Under the pieces are notes generated by a model. That model worked only from the letters and a program-made list of their open reading frames with translations. It did no database searches and was not told the DNA's origin. The translations under genes and the position numbers were made by a program. From Zopfochytrium polystomum (taxonomy: Eukaryota > Chytridiomycota > Chytridiomycetes > Chytridiales > Chytridiaceae), in the NCBI GenBank assembly GCA_025765615.1, contig JAIVFJ010000143.1, positions 1 to 64,000 on the forward strand: a stretch of DNA of 64,000 nt, read 5' to 3'. Within the stretch, counting starts at the first letter, position 1; each line of letters opens with the position of its first letter. Of this stretch, positions 10,501 through 22,697 are shown piece by piece.

Positions 10501-11405
10501 TTGAAGGTTGAACCTTGCAAGACCAAATTCAAGAGTCAAGACGAGGTTTCGAGCACTGCTGCGACGCTCGTCATCATGGTTGCAATGATGACTGAGGAGT
10601 GAAACAGTCCAGACATGAAGTTGATTCCCCATTCCTCGGCGTAAGAAAGGCATTCTGCATCCAAGAAAGCATGTCTCCCATCCAGTCTGGACTCCTCAGT
10701 GAGGACAGATCCAGTGTAAGCTTCGAACAAGGTGGTCCTCATCTTGTCAAAGAGTTTCCCAGCAAAGACTGTCTCTGAAACCTGCCGGTAGCTGAAAGAA
10801 ATTTAAAGGTAGGTAAAGCAGAATACAAAATATACCCGATAAAAAAAGGGTGCTTTTGAACCTTAGTTTTGCACTCCCAATCATCTGGAATCAGTTCAAT
10901 CCATTTATCTACAGAAAGAAGAAGACAAGTGTTTGCATTACAAAACTGAGGGAAACACCTTTCTCACCTTTCTTGCTTGCAAGACTTTTATCATAGATGT
11001 CATCTGCAGTAGCAGCAACACTGGCACTGCCATCAGATCCAGTGTGTGTGAGATTCAGCAACACGCTCAGTGGAGATAGCTTTGACAGTGCCAAGAACCT
11101 TTCAAGTTTTAGAATGTGAGAATTGAATTGAATAAAACGACAGAGAGGGGCAGACAGACCATAATCATTACCTTCCACTTATAATTCTGAGTAAACATGT
11201 TGGACAGATCATCATCTGCATCAAGGATTGTTGCATCGTTTGTGGCAGAGTCCACATACAGCAACTCCACGGCATCACGGATCTGGAATTTGGCAGCAAC
11301 AAGCTGAAGCAAGCTGTCAAAATCAGTTGCTGCAGGTACACGGATCTTCCTTCCAATGCCTTCGTACACAAAGGTCACAGTCCATGCATTCACTTGGGTG
11401 GCCAT
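7533..11405 (-). pseudogene. NLR-like gene: PB1, NACHT, WD40 repeats; decayed
   Basis: The start ATG at 11405 opens a PB1-like domain (TFVYEGIGRKIRVP with basic RK, acidic DADDDLSNMF; exon 11179-11405). Exons follow at 10968-11098 and about 10865-10913, with consistent phases. Then comes a NACHT-type NTPase region (HDDERRSSARNLVLTLEF, Walker B-like VVLVVDALDEC at about 10345, LVTGRP sensor). No Walker A GxxxxGK[ST] is present where it should precede HDDERR, and the frame shifts there. A second frameshift near 9885 and an in-frame TAG near 9790 separate NACHT from IFHKSVKDYLTS and the WD40 array. The architecture is that of fungal STAND/NLR proteins (HET-E/HNWD type), where WD40 repeats sense ligands and NACHT oligomerises to trigger self/non-self cell death. 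Three breaks and the lost P-loop argue that this copy is dead, though the WD40 frame from 9779 to 7533 is open for 748 residues. Confidence 0.7.
7870..8890 (-). repeat. Eight tandem near-identical WD40 repeats
   Basis: Eight units of 126 bases (42 residues) share SAAFSPDGQFVVSGS and TVRIWNASTGQELHK almost unchanged. Differences are concentrated in the four to six residues after L(E/V)GH and at the position before KTVRIW. A ninth, degenerate unit follows. High DNA identity between units, with variation at surface positions, is typical of fungal repeat-based sensor families that undergo concerted evolution and repeat shuffling. Confidence 0.9.
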
Positions 11406-12725
11406 TTGTTGATCTGTGACAGAATCTGTTAGTAAGAGATGTGAGTTAGATTTGGCAATAAATATGTGGAAAAGAGATTGGGAACGGATCGGGAGGGTGT
11501 AACTAAATCAAATAATTGTCCGTCAATCGCCTTCGCTTAACATGATTGCTCACCGCTCGTCAAAGGAAATAGTATTTGGTATGAGCGGAGATCGATCGCA
11601 GGAATTGGCTTGACAAGGTTGGGCGCTTGTTCTCACCGTTGCCAAAGGTTATCAAAAGAAGCGACGAATCTAAACATCATTGAGATCCAACAATCGACGA
11701 AGGTAAGTGTCAGTTTGGAAGAATCGATCGGCTTCAATAAAAGAGATCGCGAGGCGCGATGCGCGAGACCGAGGGATCGAGAGGCAACGAGGGAATGGTC
11801 GCAGGGATTTGTTTGGAAGGATCGAAGCGATCGATTGAGAGATTTGAGAGAAATCGAGAGAGATGAGGCTTGTGAATCTACCACTGGAATAATCGCAACG
11901 AGACGAGAGAGACCAGAAAAAAGGAAATCGTAACAGGCGATCGAATGCGGGAGAGGGAACAGTTAGGATGAATGGATCGGGTAATCGTCGTTGGTTCAAT
12001 TTTATTTTGTTTGTTTATTTCTTAAAATCTGTTTGACAAGTCATCCTAGCAGAAGGGATGCTCAAGAGCGAGAGCTTTTTTGCTTTCTTTTCTTCTTTCT
12101 GTCAATTCTGTCCGACCTGCTTCTTGCCCACCGCTCCATCACTCACTCACATACTGCACGTTCGCACAAATAACACACACCCACTATATGGTCGTCGGGC
12201 GTTGGCGCGGTGGGTAGGTAGAGAAGATTAGAAAAACACTGCCAGCGCCAATTCCTCCTCTCCCGACTCCCCTCGCCCAACTCAACTCTGGAACAAAAAA
12301 AATGGAGCCGAAAGGACTAACGGGACGGGAGGGGAGGAAAAGAAAGGCACAACAAGGCAATCAAGTAGGCAGGCGTTTTTTTGGCGAAAGGGGGTGGGGT
12401 GCGGGGTCCGACAGGGCGCGAAAGCAGAGCAACAAAGGAAAACACGACCAGTCGATAAAACAAAGGAAGAGAAAAAGGGTGAAACGGGAAGGTAGGGGGG
12501 GTGGGGAGGAGAGGATACCATGATAAATCGATTCGGGCCGGCCGCATTTTTTTTTTAACTTCTTTCCTCTCCTCCAAAAAGTGGAGGCAAGTAGCAGTCA
12601 GGTAACCGTGGGGTAGGGTGTCCGCATCGACACCCAAATCAGTTAAACCTCCCCGAAATTCTCTTGCGCTAGTTATCGCATCACCTCCCGCCCACGTCTC
12701 CCGGCCGGCTGTTCGTTCCCTACGC
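11406..12725. other. Intergenic region between NLR relic and ABC transporter
   Basis: 11406-11940 lies upstream of the NLR-like start and is rich in GAGAGATC-type purine sequence. 12000-12725 lies downstream of the ABC transporter stop. Open frames here have no family features. No tRNA or other RNA gene was seen. Confidence 0.5.
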
Positions 12726-15700
12726 CTACACCGCACCCACGGCGGTGGACGACGTCCCAAGAGTAGTGGCAGAAGCCGCAGCGGCCTCGGCCTCGGTCTC
12801 CTCGCGCTCTCGCTCGACCTCGCGCTTCCTCGCGGCCTCGCGAAGCGCCTCGAAGTTCTGTTCGCCGGTAGCCTCGGCAAGGTTCCTAAACACGGCGGCG
12901 TCGCCGCGGGGTTTGTCGAGGAGGACCGCGGGCCTGTCAAACTCGACGACGGCGCCGCGGTCGAGGACGAGGACGCGGTCGAAACCTGCGATGGTGTTGA
13001 GGCGGTGCGCGATGGAGATGACTGTGGAGGACTTGAAGTGGGTGCGGATGGATTCCTGGATGAGGAGGTCGGCGGCGGGGTCGACGGAGGCGGTGGCCTC
13101 GTCGAGGAAGAGGAGCTTGGACTTTTGGAGGATGGCGCGGCCGAGGCAGACGAGCTGGCGCTGGCCGACCGAGAGGTTGCGGCCGCCTTCGGCGACCGCG
13201 CCGTCGAGCTTTTCCGGGAGGCTGGCCACGTACTCTTTCATGCCGATCCACTCGAGGACCTCCCAGACGTCCGCGTCCGTGAAGCGGTTCTCGACGTCGA
13301 GGTTGGTGCGCAGGGTGCCTGTGAATAGCGTGGGCTCCTGCGTGATGATTTGAAGCCGCGAGCGGAGGGTCGCGAGCCCGAGCTCTTGGATGTTTTGCCC
13401 GTCAATGAGCACCGTGCCGGCGGCTGGCTCGACGATGCGGAAGAGCACCGCGAGGAGCGTCGACTTGCCGGAACCCGTGCGCCCGACAATACCAATCTAG
13501 GTTGAGTGTGGACAAGCCATTTTAAAAACACTCCACAGAAAGAAAAAAAAAAAATTTATCGCTGACAGCGGTACCTTTTCTCCCGGCTTGATATCAATGG
13601 TAAACTCTTTGAGCACGGCGTGGTCCGGGCGACTCGGATACCGCACTTCGAGATTCGAGATGGTGACGGCACCGGCGGACGGCCACGAGGCGTCGGGGTC
13701 GGTCGGCAGCTCGCTTGGCGCCTCGACGGGGATGTCGTTGCTGTAAAAATCGAGACGCTCCACGGCGTTCATCTGTGCGAGAATTCGGGAGCGTCGAAGG
13801 AGAATACACAAAACACAGAACGTGGTAGTCGTTAGAGTCGGACGACGAGGGCGGTCAACGATTCGAAAGTGAAGACTGGCACGGCACAGGCTCGTACTCA
13901 CCTCTGATTCGACCTGGGCGACCGACTTGATCAAGAACCCCATGCTCTCAATAATACCCAACGCATAAGTCAGCGTCAGGCCAATAGTAGACGGGTCGAC
14001 CTTCCCTGTAACGCCGAGCAGCGAGATGGTGAGGGTGAGGAGCGACGCGAGCAGCTCGATGCGAATCGACACCCAGATCGGGGAGCAGAGGTACAGGTAC
14101 CGCGGCGAGTTGAAGAGGTCGGTGAGGAGGCGCTGGCGGGCAACGAAGCGGTTTTCGGCCTTGAAGGCGCGGATGGAGGCCAGGCCGGCGAGGGTTTCCG
14201 AGATGTGGGCGTAGAGCGGGGAGCGCTGGGTTGCGTCGAGTCGCTTGAGCTCGCGCTTGGAGGCACGGTAGAAGACCATGATCAGGTAGTAGAGCCCGAT
14301 CAAGGGAACAATCAGTGCTGGATGAATTCGAGGGGTAGTGTTGGGGGGGTTTTTTTGAATGAAAATCCGCGACGAGTGCGTTGTGCAAAGGCGGTCGACC
14401 AAACTCACCTAACACCGCGGGGAAGTACGCGATAATCAGCGCAAAAGACCCGAGCAGCTGCACCGATGAGAACAGGACGAAAAAGTAAAGTACCCACAGT
14501 TGTTGGTCGATAGACTCAATGTCTTTACTGAAACGGTTGAGGATGCGGCCGATTGGCTGCGCGTGGATGGGGAAACGACGGCGGGTCAGACGATTTCTTA
14601 ATTTTTTTTTTTTTGCCCCTCCATCGGAGGGCTGCGGGGTAGGCTTTGAACTAACCTGGCTTTCAAAGAAGGACATGGGTGCACGCATAAGGCGCGCCAG
14701 AGCCGCTTTGTGGTAGTATAAACTAGCGAGGTATCCCCCGAGAAGTACGAGGCCATTCAACAGGACTGTTGAGGAAGAATGGAAGATTAGCCACAGCGTG
14801 TGAAGAAACATCGCGGAAGAATCCAACAACCGCGCACTGAAACTTACACAAAGCAACAGCCTGCACGCCGCCGAGGCCGCCGTACACCTTGACATAACCG
14901 TCGAGGCCCAGCCCATCAAACTTGCCCTGCGCCCACCAGGTCAGCCACTGGTTAGCGAGGATCGCCGACGCCTGCTCCATCAGGGCGGCTATGACGACCG
15001 GAATGACGATGGCCCACCCGCCGGACGCCTGGAAGAAGCTGACCCAGACGCGCTTGCGCAGGGTTCCTGTGGCGCGGTCCTCGTCCTCGACAATGTCCTT
15101 GCCGCCGCCGACGCCCTTGCCGCCAAGGTCGCCGTCGGCACCGTCAGTGGCACGGTCGTCGCCCCCATCGCCGTCGCCGACTCCGGTCTTGCTGCCCGCG
15201 GCGCTCTTGCGCTTCTGCTTCTTCTTGCCGTCGGCGTCGCCGTCGACGTCGGCAGAGCCGACCGTGTAACCGCGCATCATGACGGAGAGCGCCCCGTCGG
15301 GATCCTTTGTGAGTGCGTCAAAGGTGCCGACCTCGGCGACCTTCCCCTTGTCGAGGACGACGACGAGGTCGGCGGCGGGGAGGAGGTGGAGCTGGTGGGT
15401 GACGAGGACGACTGTTTTGTGGGCGAGGGCGCCGCGGATGCACCTGTTGAAGACGGCGGCGCCGACGTGGGCGTCGAGAGCGGAGATGGGGTCGTCGAGG
15501 AGGTAGATGTCTGCGTCCTCGTAGACGGCGCGGGCGAGGGAGACGCGGGCCTGCTGGCCGCCACTGAGGTTAACGCCCTTTTCGCCGATCATTGTTTTGC
15601 GGCCGCCGGCGAGCATGGCGAGGTCGGCTTCGAGCATGGCGACTTCGAGGGCTTTGGACATGCGGGCGTCGCGGTCGGCGGGGGGCAGGAGGGCGTCCTC

Positions 15701-18159
15701 GCCTCGGCCGCCGGCAAAGGCAATGTTGCCTTCCACCGTGTCGGTCAAGATCCAGGGCTGCTGCGGGGCAAAGGCGATGCGGCCAGAGATGGTAACGGGG
15801 AGATCGACTTCCGAGGCGGAGGTCCCGACGGGTGGCACGTAGGTCATTTCACCGATGATGGCGGAGAGCAGGCTGGACTTGCCGGCCCCGACGGGGGCCG
15901 ACGACGCAGGTCAGTTTGCCCTTGGGGATGCGCAGGGAAAGGTCGCGAAAGAGGGGCTCGAGCGGGGGGACGTTAACGTCGACCTCTTCGTCGTCGTGGC
16001 CGTCTTCCTTCTTGTCGCTGTCGATGGCGCCATTTTTCTCCTTTTTCGCCTTTTTCGCCTTTTTCTTGGCGGCTTTCTTGTCGTCATCCCGCTTGTCCGC
16101 GTCCTCCTTCTTCTGCGAGTCTCCGTCCTCGACCGACTTGTCTCGCTTTACCGCCTCCCACTTGAACGTCGCGTTTTCAATGACGATGGCGGCGGCTTCG
16201 GCGTCATCCGAGTTGGCGCCCGCCGTTGGAGCGGGCGCGTCTTGGTTCGGTTGAATGGCGAGCGGTTCGGATTCAGGGGCAAGGAGGAATGCTCGAATAC
16301 GGCCAAAAGACACTGACGCTAGAACGAGGGATCTGAAGACGCAGATCGTATTCAGCAAAACGGAAACGAAGGAAAGAACCAAGATACGGAAACTCACGAT
16401 CCAATAGTCGGCAACTGGAATAGCGGACCAATCAACAGCTGGAAGAAAGTCAAGGCCGGGAAGACTACAGCCGGGTTCAAGAACTGTCCGGGGGCGTACC
16501 GCTGCACCCAGACGATGAAGCCGACGATGGGCATGATGATGGGGGTCAACGACGCCATGGTGACAAAGACGATGATGAGAAGGTTAAAGTTTCGAAGGGA
16601 CACGACTTGAATGTCTCGAAGTTTGGTGACGCGCTGGTGGAAGATGGGCTCCCATGCATGCAGCTTGATGGTGCGCATCGCGTAGAGCATTTCGCGGATG
16701 GTTTTCAGGCGGGAGTCACTGGCCGCGAGCAGGCGCTTTCGGAACGTAGCGAACACGCTAAAGACGCTTGCTTGGAGGACGAGCGAGGCGACGAGGACGG
16801 CTAGTGAAAAGAAGACGGCGTTGTCGATGAGATTGTGGAGCAGCGTGATGGCGACGATCACTGCAGTAGTAAGAAGTTTAAAGAGTATTTTCAGGATTTG
16901 GAATTTTTGGTTATTAAAGCAAGACAGCGAAAGAAACACGACGCTAAACACGAGTCCCACCTTGCACTGGCGTAATCCACATGCTATGTGATTCCTGGAC
17001 AAAGGTGACGAGCGCCTCGATATCGACGTTGACCAGATTCAGGATGCGTCCCTGAGTAAACGTTTGCGCGGCTTCACCCGAGACTCTCAGACTCTTTTCG
17101 TAGACCGCGCCGATCAGCGACGTGCGCACGTTCACCATGATGGTCCGCTCGACCTGTTCGTAGGAGCGGCCAAAGAGCGTGGCGACGATTTGCAGGGCAA
17201 CGATGGTGAGGGCGATGGAGACGCCGGACGGCATGAAGAGTTTGGACTGAGAAAACGGCGACGGGTCCAGGTAGTAAATGATTTGCTGAAGAAAGGTGGG
17301 TACGGTGAGCTGAGCGCCGACCGAGATGGCGTAGGCCAAGCCGCCGAGGAACCACTTGAGGCCGAAATGGCGGAAGAGGGTGAAGAAGAGCGACGGCGCC
17401 TTGAGCGTGGATTTCTTGGGGCCTGGCGACGGAGCGCCGGGCGCACTGGCGGCGGCGGCGGCCTCTGCTTGAGCCTTCTCCTTTGCGACGGCGTTGAGGT
17501 GCAGCTTGAGGGCGGCCCAAAACGGGTCCAGCACGTTGGACAGTCGCTTCGTCTGGTCTCCCTCACGCATGCCGTACAAGTCCTTGAGAAAGTGAGGTTG
17601 TGGGGGATAGGGAAGGTGTGAGGGGTTAGCGAGGAGATGTCACGCGCACATGCAGCGTGAGAAGACACATAACGTTCATTAGGTAAAAGGAAAAGTTAAA
17701 AATGAAAGGCATAGCCGCAGAGTGGCGTTTTCGCGAAAACTGAAAACAAAAAAAACAAAAAAAGAAGAAGAGAGCCCCTTTCATTTCATAATAAATGCAT
17801 TTTACTGTAAATACCTCGATCTGAAGAGGCTTTCGAAAGCCCACCCACATGAGCGGGTCTAGCCACGACATGAACAGCCACGAGATGGGGTTGAAGCGGA
17901 TGGGCTTTTGGACGGCAAAGATCTCCTCGGGCGCCATGTTGGCGCGGTAGGCGGGCGGGCTGTTCGAGTCTTCCTCGTCGCCGCCGCCGACGGTCGTCGT
18001 TGTTGTTGCTGTTGCTGGGGCCGGCGGCGACGGCGACGGAGACTGGAGGAATTCATTGTCCGCTGCTGCTGCTGCTGGTGCTGCGTTGGGCGGCGGCGGC
18101 GGTGTGGGAGTGCTTCCAGCATCGGTGGTGGTGGTGGTGGTGGTGGTGGTGGTGGCCAT
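12726..18159 (-). CDS. ABCC/MRP-type ABC transporter, one frame slip in NBD1
   Basis: Nine exons: 17815-18159, 16961-17582, 16398-16860, 14848-16332, 14656-14765, 14409-14556, 13902-14317, 13575-13772 and 12726-13496. Phases agree at every junction if one base is removed from the G5 run at 15893-15897. The protein is then about 1518 residues. Order: Thr/Pro-rich N-terminus, WLFMSWLDPLMWVGFRKPL linker, TMD1, NBD1 (LSGGQQARVSLARA, LLDDPISALD), an acidic/Lys linker, TMD2, NBD2 (GRTGSGKST, LSVGQRQLVCLGRA, LLFLDEATASVD). There is no TMD0, so it is the short MRP form, an ATP-driven exporter of conjugates or drugs at the vacuole or plasma membrane. The slip falls exactly in the NBD1 Walker A. Everything else is intact, so a homopolymer sequencing error is as likely as a real mutation. 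The start ATG at 18159 directly precedes the poly-Thr run. Confidence 0.85.
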
Positions 18160-19278
18160 GGGTAGGGCGTCGTCGCTCGTCGCTTGGCGTCTTCGTCGTC
18201 GCCGTCGTCGAGGATATCTACCGAGTAAGCAGTAGCCGATCGCCAAGTGGATTGATAGGTGTGTTCTTTTTTTTTGTTTGTTTTTTATATATCTCTTTCT
18301 GTTTTTACGTGGAAATGGGTCCGCGTCGGTCAGCCAGCCAATACGCATGCAGACGACTGTCCCTTCCACAACGGGCAAGAAGGGCGGGACGGCGCCCACG
18401 CATGTGCGATCTCGCACTCACGCACACACAAACACACATGCGCGCGCAAACACACACACACACACACACACACCCTCTCTCTCTCTGCTTCCCTCTCCTC
18501 TCTCGCTCCCTCTTCCCTCCCTCGCGAATTTTATTATGAAGTTGCAGTTTTTCCGAGACCACCATCCTCTGGCAAACAGGCCCGCAGATCAAAACCCCCG
18601 GTCCCCATCCACCACCCATCCATTCAACACGCACACAGACAGACAGACCGACCGACAGACAGGCAGGGCGCAGGGCAACGCCTAACCCAACGAACGAGAT
18701 CGCTGCGAGAGGACAACAAAGGGAGGGAGGGAGGGAGGGAGGGAGGGAGGGCGTTGAGGGCGGGGGTCAACGGGGGGAAGAGGAGAGACCGTCACCACCC
18801 ACAAATCAAAAATTTCTCCGCCGGTCGCTGACACAGCCGCACTCGGATTGGACGTTAGATATTTATACACACATGACTTTGCCGGTTTGGCCTATTTTTT
18901 TTTTTTCGTGGGGACAGTGATTGAGCCAGGAAGGCCAAGACCCACAGACAGACAGACAGACAGACAGACGCTTTGCGACGGAGGTGGAGCACGCGCGCAG
19001 GTGGATGCAGACGAGGCGGTGGCGGAAGCGGCTGAAGCAGCAGCCTCGGCAAGGTACCTGGCGGGTAGAAAGAGTGAGTCAATTGGTAACCCTGACTTCG
19101 GGGCGCCGAGGCGGAATGCGGGTGGTGTCCAGTTGTTTTGCCCTCACATAAAACCGTAAAGGTATTTAAAGGCGGAGCCTTAAACCTCACCTCAACAGTC
19201 TCTCTCTATATCGGGATCCGACCTTTCGCTCTGCCCTCTCCTTATTTGTACCTGTCCTACCCTCCCTTTTTCTTCACG
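18160..19278. other. Upstream region of the ABC transporter, simple repeats
   Basis: Contains CA, CT, GGGA and CAGA simple repeats and a run of T at about 18266-18290. No gene was recognised. It presumably includes the promoter of the minus-strand ABC transporter, but no motif could be singled out. Confidence 0.45.
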
Positions 19279-19689
19279 TGTAAGTTGCTTGGCGGAACTG
19301 ACTGGTTAGCAGCAAGAGGCACAAGACAGACCCGAACCTATTGTGACTGTCAGTTATTGTTCTCACGATGCCCATGGGAGAGCGAGCCACTGCCAATGCA
19401 GACCTGGGTGCTGACTTGCGCTGTTGACAAATACTCCAAGTATTAAGTGGAACAGAAGCCCGGTGTTAACAGTTTTCCTCCTCCTCTGCAGATAATATAG
19501 GAGAGGTTTTTACCCTGTGTCAGTCACACTTGCCTTGCAACTATTATAGCGTGCATATCATCATTATGAATCAATTATTCATAACAGAGTTTTTCTTTCT
19601 CTCCAAGTTGGAGAAAAGGGCCACCCACAAACACACATTTCCACTTCATTCACTCCTTCCACTCACTCACTCAGAGTAGACTGTTTACA
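19279..19689. repeat. LTR-like repeat, left copy of a tandem pair
   Basis: A 411-base unit starting TGTAAG and ending TTTACA (TGTA...TACA termini) is repeated at 19743-20162 with scattered substitutions and small indels. Shared blocks include GGTTAGCAGCAAGAGGCAC, GATAATATAGGAGAGGTTTT and CACTCACTCAGAGTAGACTG. Only 53 bases separate the copies. Confidence 0.65.
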
Positions 19690-19742
19690 TAAGCGGGACT
19701 GATTGCTGTTGAGGGCTGACATTCTACTTGCTGCTGAACGAC

Positions 19743-20162
19743 TGTAGGTGTTAGGCAGAACTGAATGGTTAGCAGCAAGAGGCACAAGGCAGACCCAAAC
19801 CTATTGTGACTGTCAGTTATCGTTCTCACGATGCCCATGGGAGAGCAAGCCACTGCCAATGCAGACCTGGGCGCTGGCTTGCACTGATGACAAATACTCT
19901 GAGTATTAGGTGGAACGGAAACCCAGTGTCAACAGTTTTCCTCCTCCTCTGGTCAAGCAGATAATATAGGAGAGGTTTTTACCCTGTGCCAGTCACGCTT
20001 GCCTATCAACTATTACAGCGTGTATATCATCATCATGTGTCAATAATTCATAACAGAGTTTTTTCTCCTTTCTCTCCAAGTTGGGGAGAAGGACCACCCA
20101 CAAACACACATCTCCACTTCATTCACTCCTTCCACTCACTCACTCAGAGTAGACTGTTTACA
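19743..20162. repeat. LTR-like repeat, right copy of a tandem pair
   Basis: A 420-base partner of 19279-19689, again with TGTA/TACA ends. The 53-base spacer has no recognisable primer-binding site, and no target duplication was found outside the pair. This could be a miniature two-LTR (TRIM-like) element or a tandem leftover of unequal recombination. Confidence 0.65.
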
Positions 20163-20442
20163 GTAGGTGGGAGTAAATTTGTCACTTGTGGAATCAGTAC
20201 AAGGGGAGGTCTTGTGTGTCCCTTGGTGGGCGGTTCAACCCTCTTGAGCAAAGGCTGCCTTCTCCGCTTGGACTGAACAGACAGCCAACTAAAGACAGAA
20301 CAAGAACAACCCCCTTCACCTGTGGAAGAGGGTGCCTTGCGAGGCCTTGCTGTGTCAGACACCAGTTTCACCAGTGGCAGGAAAATCTGTTCACATCGCT
20401 GCTGCTGATGCAGATGTGTGTCAGCGTCATCTGGTGCAGCCA

Positions 20443-20750
20443 TGTTATGAATCACCCTCTGGAAACCTCTGGAACCTTCTAGAACATTCCTTCATGGAAC
20501 CTTGTGGAACCTTCTGGAACCTCCTTTGCTTTCCTGACTTGTCTTGTTGTCATTGGTATCATTGCTATCATTGTATTACTAATTGCTCTTTCTGGAACTT
20601 TCTTTGAGTCTTGACAAGGAACACTCTCAAAAGGTATAAAAGGGGGATGGGGGACCTGTCCCATCCCTCAAGTGACTTATTGTTTCCAATACAATCATCA
20701 CTCCTCTCAGTTCCTTGTCTGCCTTGTCCTGTCCTGCCCTGTTCCTGACA
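20443..20750 (+). mobile_element. Solo LTR with 5-bp target duplication
   Basis: A 308-base unit running from TGTTATGAAT to TTCCTGACA. It is flanked by the perfect direct repeat AGCCA (20438-20442 and 20751-20755), the signature of an integrase-mediated LTR insertion. It carries a TATA box (20635-20642) and an AATACAATCA stretch that could serve polyadenylation. No internal element sequence remains, so recombination between two LTRs is inferred. Confidence 0.8.
20635..20642 (+). promoter_or_regulatory. TATA box of the solo LTR
   Basis: TATAAAAG lies about 190 bases into the 308-base LTR, the usual place for the U3 promoter. Transcription would run rightward from about 20665. Confidence 0.55.
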
Positions 20751-21884
20751 AGCCAGCTGCTGATGATGCTGTCCGAGCGGATGAGAGGCGGCACTGGAAT
20801 TTTGATGAGAGTTAGCATTGTCAATTTGTTGACCATGTAGTTCTTGGGCTGTCTTTGATGCTATGCGGTGGCTGGTGGCCAGTTTAGCAAGGACTTCTCA
20901 TTGTCCCCAAACGGGCAGATTGATATGTCTAATCCTCTCACATTTATAGCTTAGTGACCTAGAACGCTGTGCTGCAAAGCCTTTGTGCCGGTGGGAGATG
21001 ACGACCCTAATATTTCTTTGGTCACACTTTGTAAACGCAAGGTTTGTTTGTAAAAACCTGTGCTGGAACTCAGCTTTTACACCTCACTATGCTAACTTTG
21101 ACCGAAAAAGAAGTCTAGTTCATTCCCGCTGCCGTCCACCACCATCCCCTAAGAAAAGTTCACTGATGACAGAAAGAAAAAATTGAAAATCCTTTGCAGC
21201 CGAGTTTATCTTGTACAAACTCAAGCCCAGGACAAAGCAGTAAGGCCAGTAGGCAAGCCAGACAGGTAGAACACGATTCTGGTATCGAAACGGCAGTGGG
21301 CGGCCTCTCACAAAAGATTTACTGAGTGGGAATTTTGATGGTGCCTCCAGGAAAAGGTTGCAATATACAGCTTCTAAATAATCAACCCACACTTTTTTTT
21401 GCGGATTCAGAATCCTCTGCCAATTCTAGCTTCACGACGCGACGCTTAGAACTTTGTACTGGAGCATCGTTATGCCAGTGGGAGAGGTCAAAGAGAAGGT
21501 GGTCACTGTGGACTTGTTTTTTTTGGCCCTGTTGGAAAACAATAACAAAATGAAACCATTGACAAAAAAAAATTGAGGAGACAAACTTGGACACAGTGGA
21601 TGGACACTGTTTGGGCAGGGGGATACTCTAAAAAAGGAGAAAATTGTACAAGTTCGCTTGTTTTCTCTAAAACCTCTTTCCTGAAAAAACCGATACGTGA
21701 TTGAACACTGGCCCTGGCCCTTGGCTGCAATGACCTTCCCATCTCCCAACTGTTTCCAAATCCTCTTCTTCGTTGTCCTCCTCGTCGTCCTCCTCCTCCT
21801 CATTTTCCATAGCGACCAAGTCCTGGTCCAATTCTTCATCCGAATCGCCTGCATCTGCGGGAGCCCTCAGCGAATCCTCTTCGG
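20751..21884. other. Transposon-flank sequence, no gene
   Basis: No supported ORF. 21520-21575 contains the AACAATAACAAAATGA core also found in the repeats at 1261-1560 and 6245-6625. 21640-21884 holds acidic-codon repeats on the minus strand (GAGGAGGACGAC type) that may be a remnant of the transposase tail. Confidence 0.4.
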
Positions 21885-22697
21885 TCATTCGCAAATAACA
21901 TCGCGAATATCATACAAGGGCTCATGCTCCAGCTTGAGGTTGACCAGAAAGCAAACAATTCTGAAGAACTCATTCAACTGGGGCTGACAGTGGCGAAACT
22001 GTTGTGTAGAAGGGCATCGAAATTCGCGTACCAGCCTGTTTACGTTCTCGTGCCGTGTACCAATCTGCTTGATGATGCAATTTATGACATTGCGCAAAGA
22101 CCCAGTCGAACAAATGATCCTAGCGTCGCCCCGAAAGCCCTTGTCTGCAATCACGAGCTCTCCAGGGCTCAGAAGGGGGAGGAGGTCATCACGGGCAATC
22201 TTCAGGTCGGGATTCGCGCCACACGGCTGCCCTAGGCTCATGTATACTATCTTGCATACACCGATTGCTGTACCAATCAGAAAACGGATGCCAGCGTGGT
22301 TGAGTTTGTGAGAATAATCCGCTTTCGATCTCTTGGGTAGCTATGGGACGTGCATGTCAATGCCGTCAACGTACATGGAAAATTCTTCTGCATCCCACTT
22401 CACCCAACAATCATCTAGGGAAAACTGTGCCGATTCAGAGACATTCGTATGGCGACGGTAAACAAAGAAGCTGCAAACCTCTGTGATGTCAAGCAACGCT
22501 TGCAAGCCAATGTCCGACCACGTTTGCCAGGTCTGGTTGGAAACGCGAAGGGTCCTTCTTGCTCTTCGCTGTGTTGGATACGTTTTTAACAAAAAGAGTG
22601 CGGAAAGCAGGTGCCGAGGTGCGGTTGCGTCGTGGCGCCCTGCCAGCTTGATACGTCTGGCGAAAGAGGACCGAGGTGCGATAGGCAATGGCACCAT
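21885..22697 (-). pseudogene. PIF/Harbinger-like (DDE_Tnp_4) transposase, stop-interrupted
   Basis: The minus-strand frame from ATG 22697 reads LLSALFLLKTYPTQRRARR, a helix-turn-helix-like segment ending near LLDITEV, then CWVKWDAEEFSMYVDGIDMHVP (first catalytic Asp in VDGID). It next meets one in-frame TAG at about 22340 and continues in the same frame through HKLNHAGIRFLIG, GELVIADKGFRGD (second Asp) and IGTRHENVNRLVREF (RHE..N with the final Glu), then FRHCQPQLNEFFRIVCFLV. This is the usual order in cut-and-paste DDE_Tnp_4 transposases. A single premature stop is the main visible defect. A divergent partner ORF starts on the other strand within 10 bases, forming the two-gene layout known for Harbinger elements. 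Confidence 0.7.

Noticed and set aside
12618..13353. Plus-strand frames over the ABC transporter NBD2
   Set aside because: Antisense shadows of a GC-rich coding exon that has Walker and signature motifs on the minus strand.
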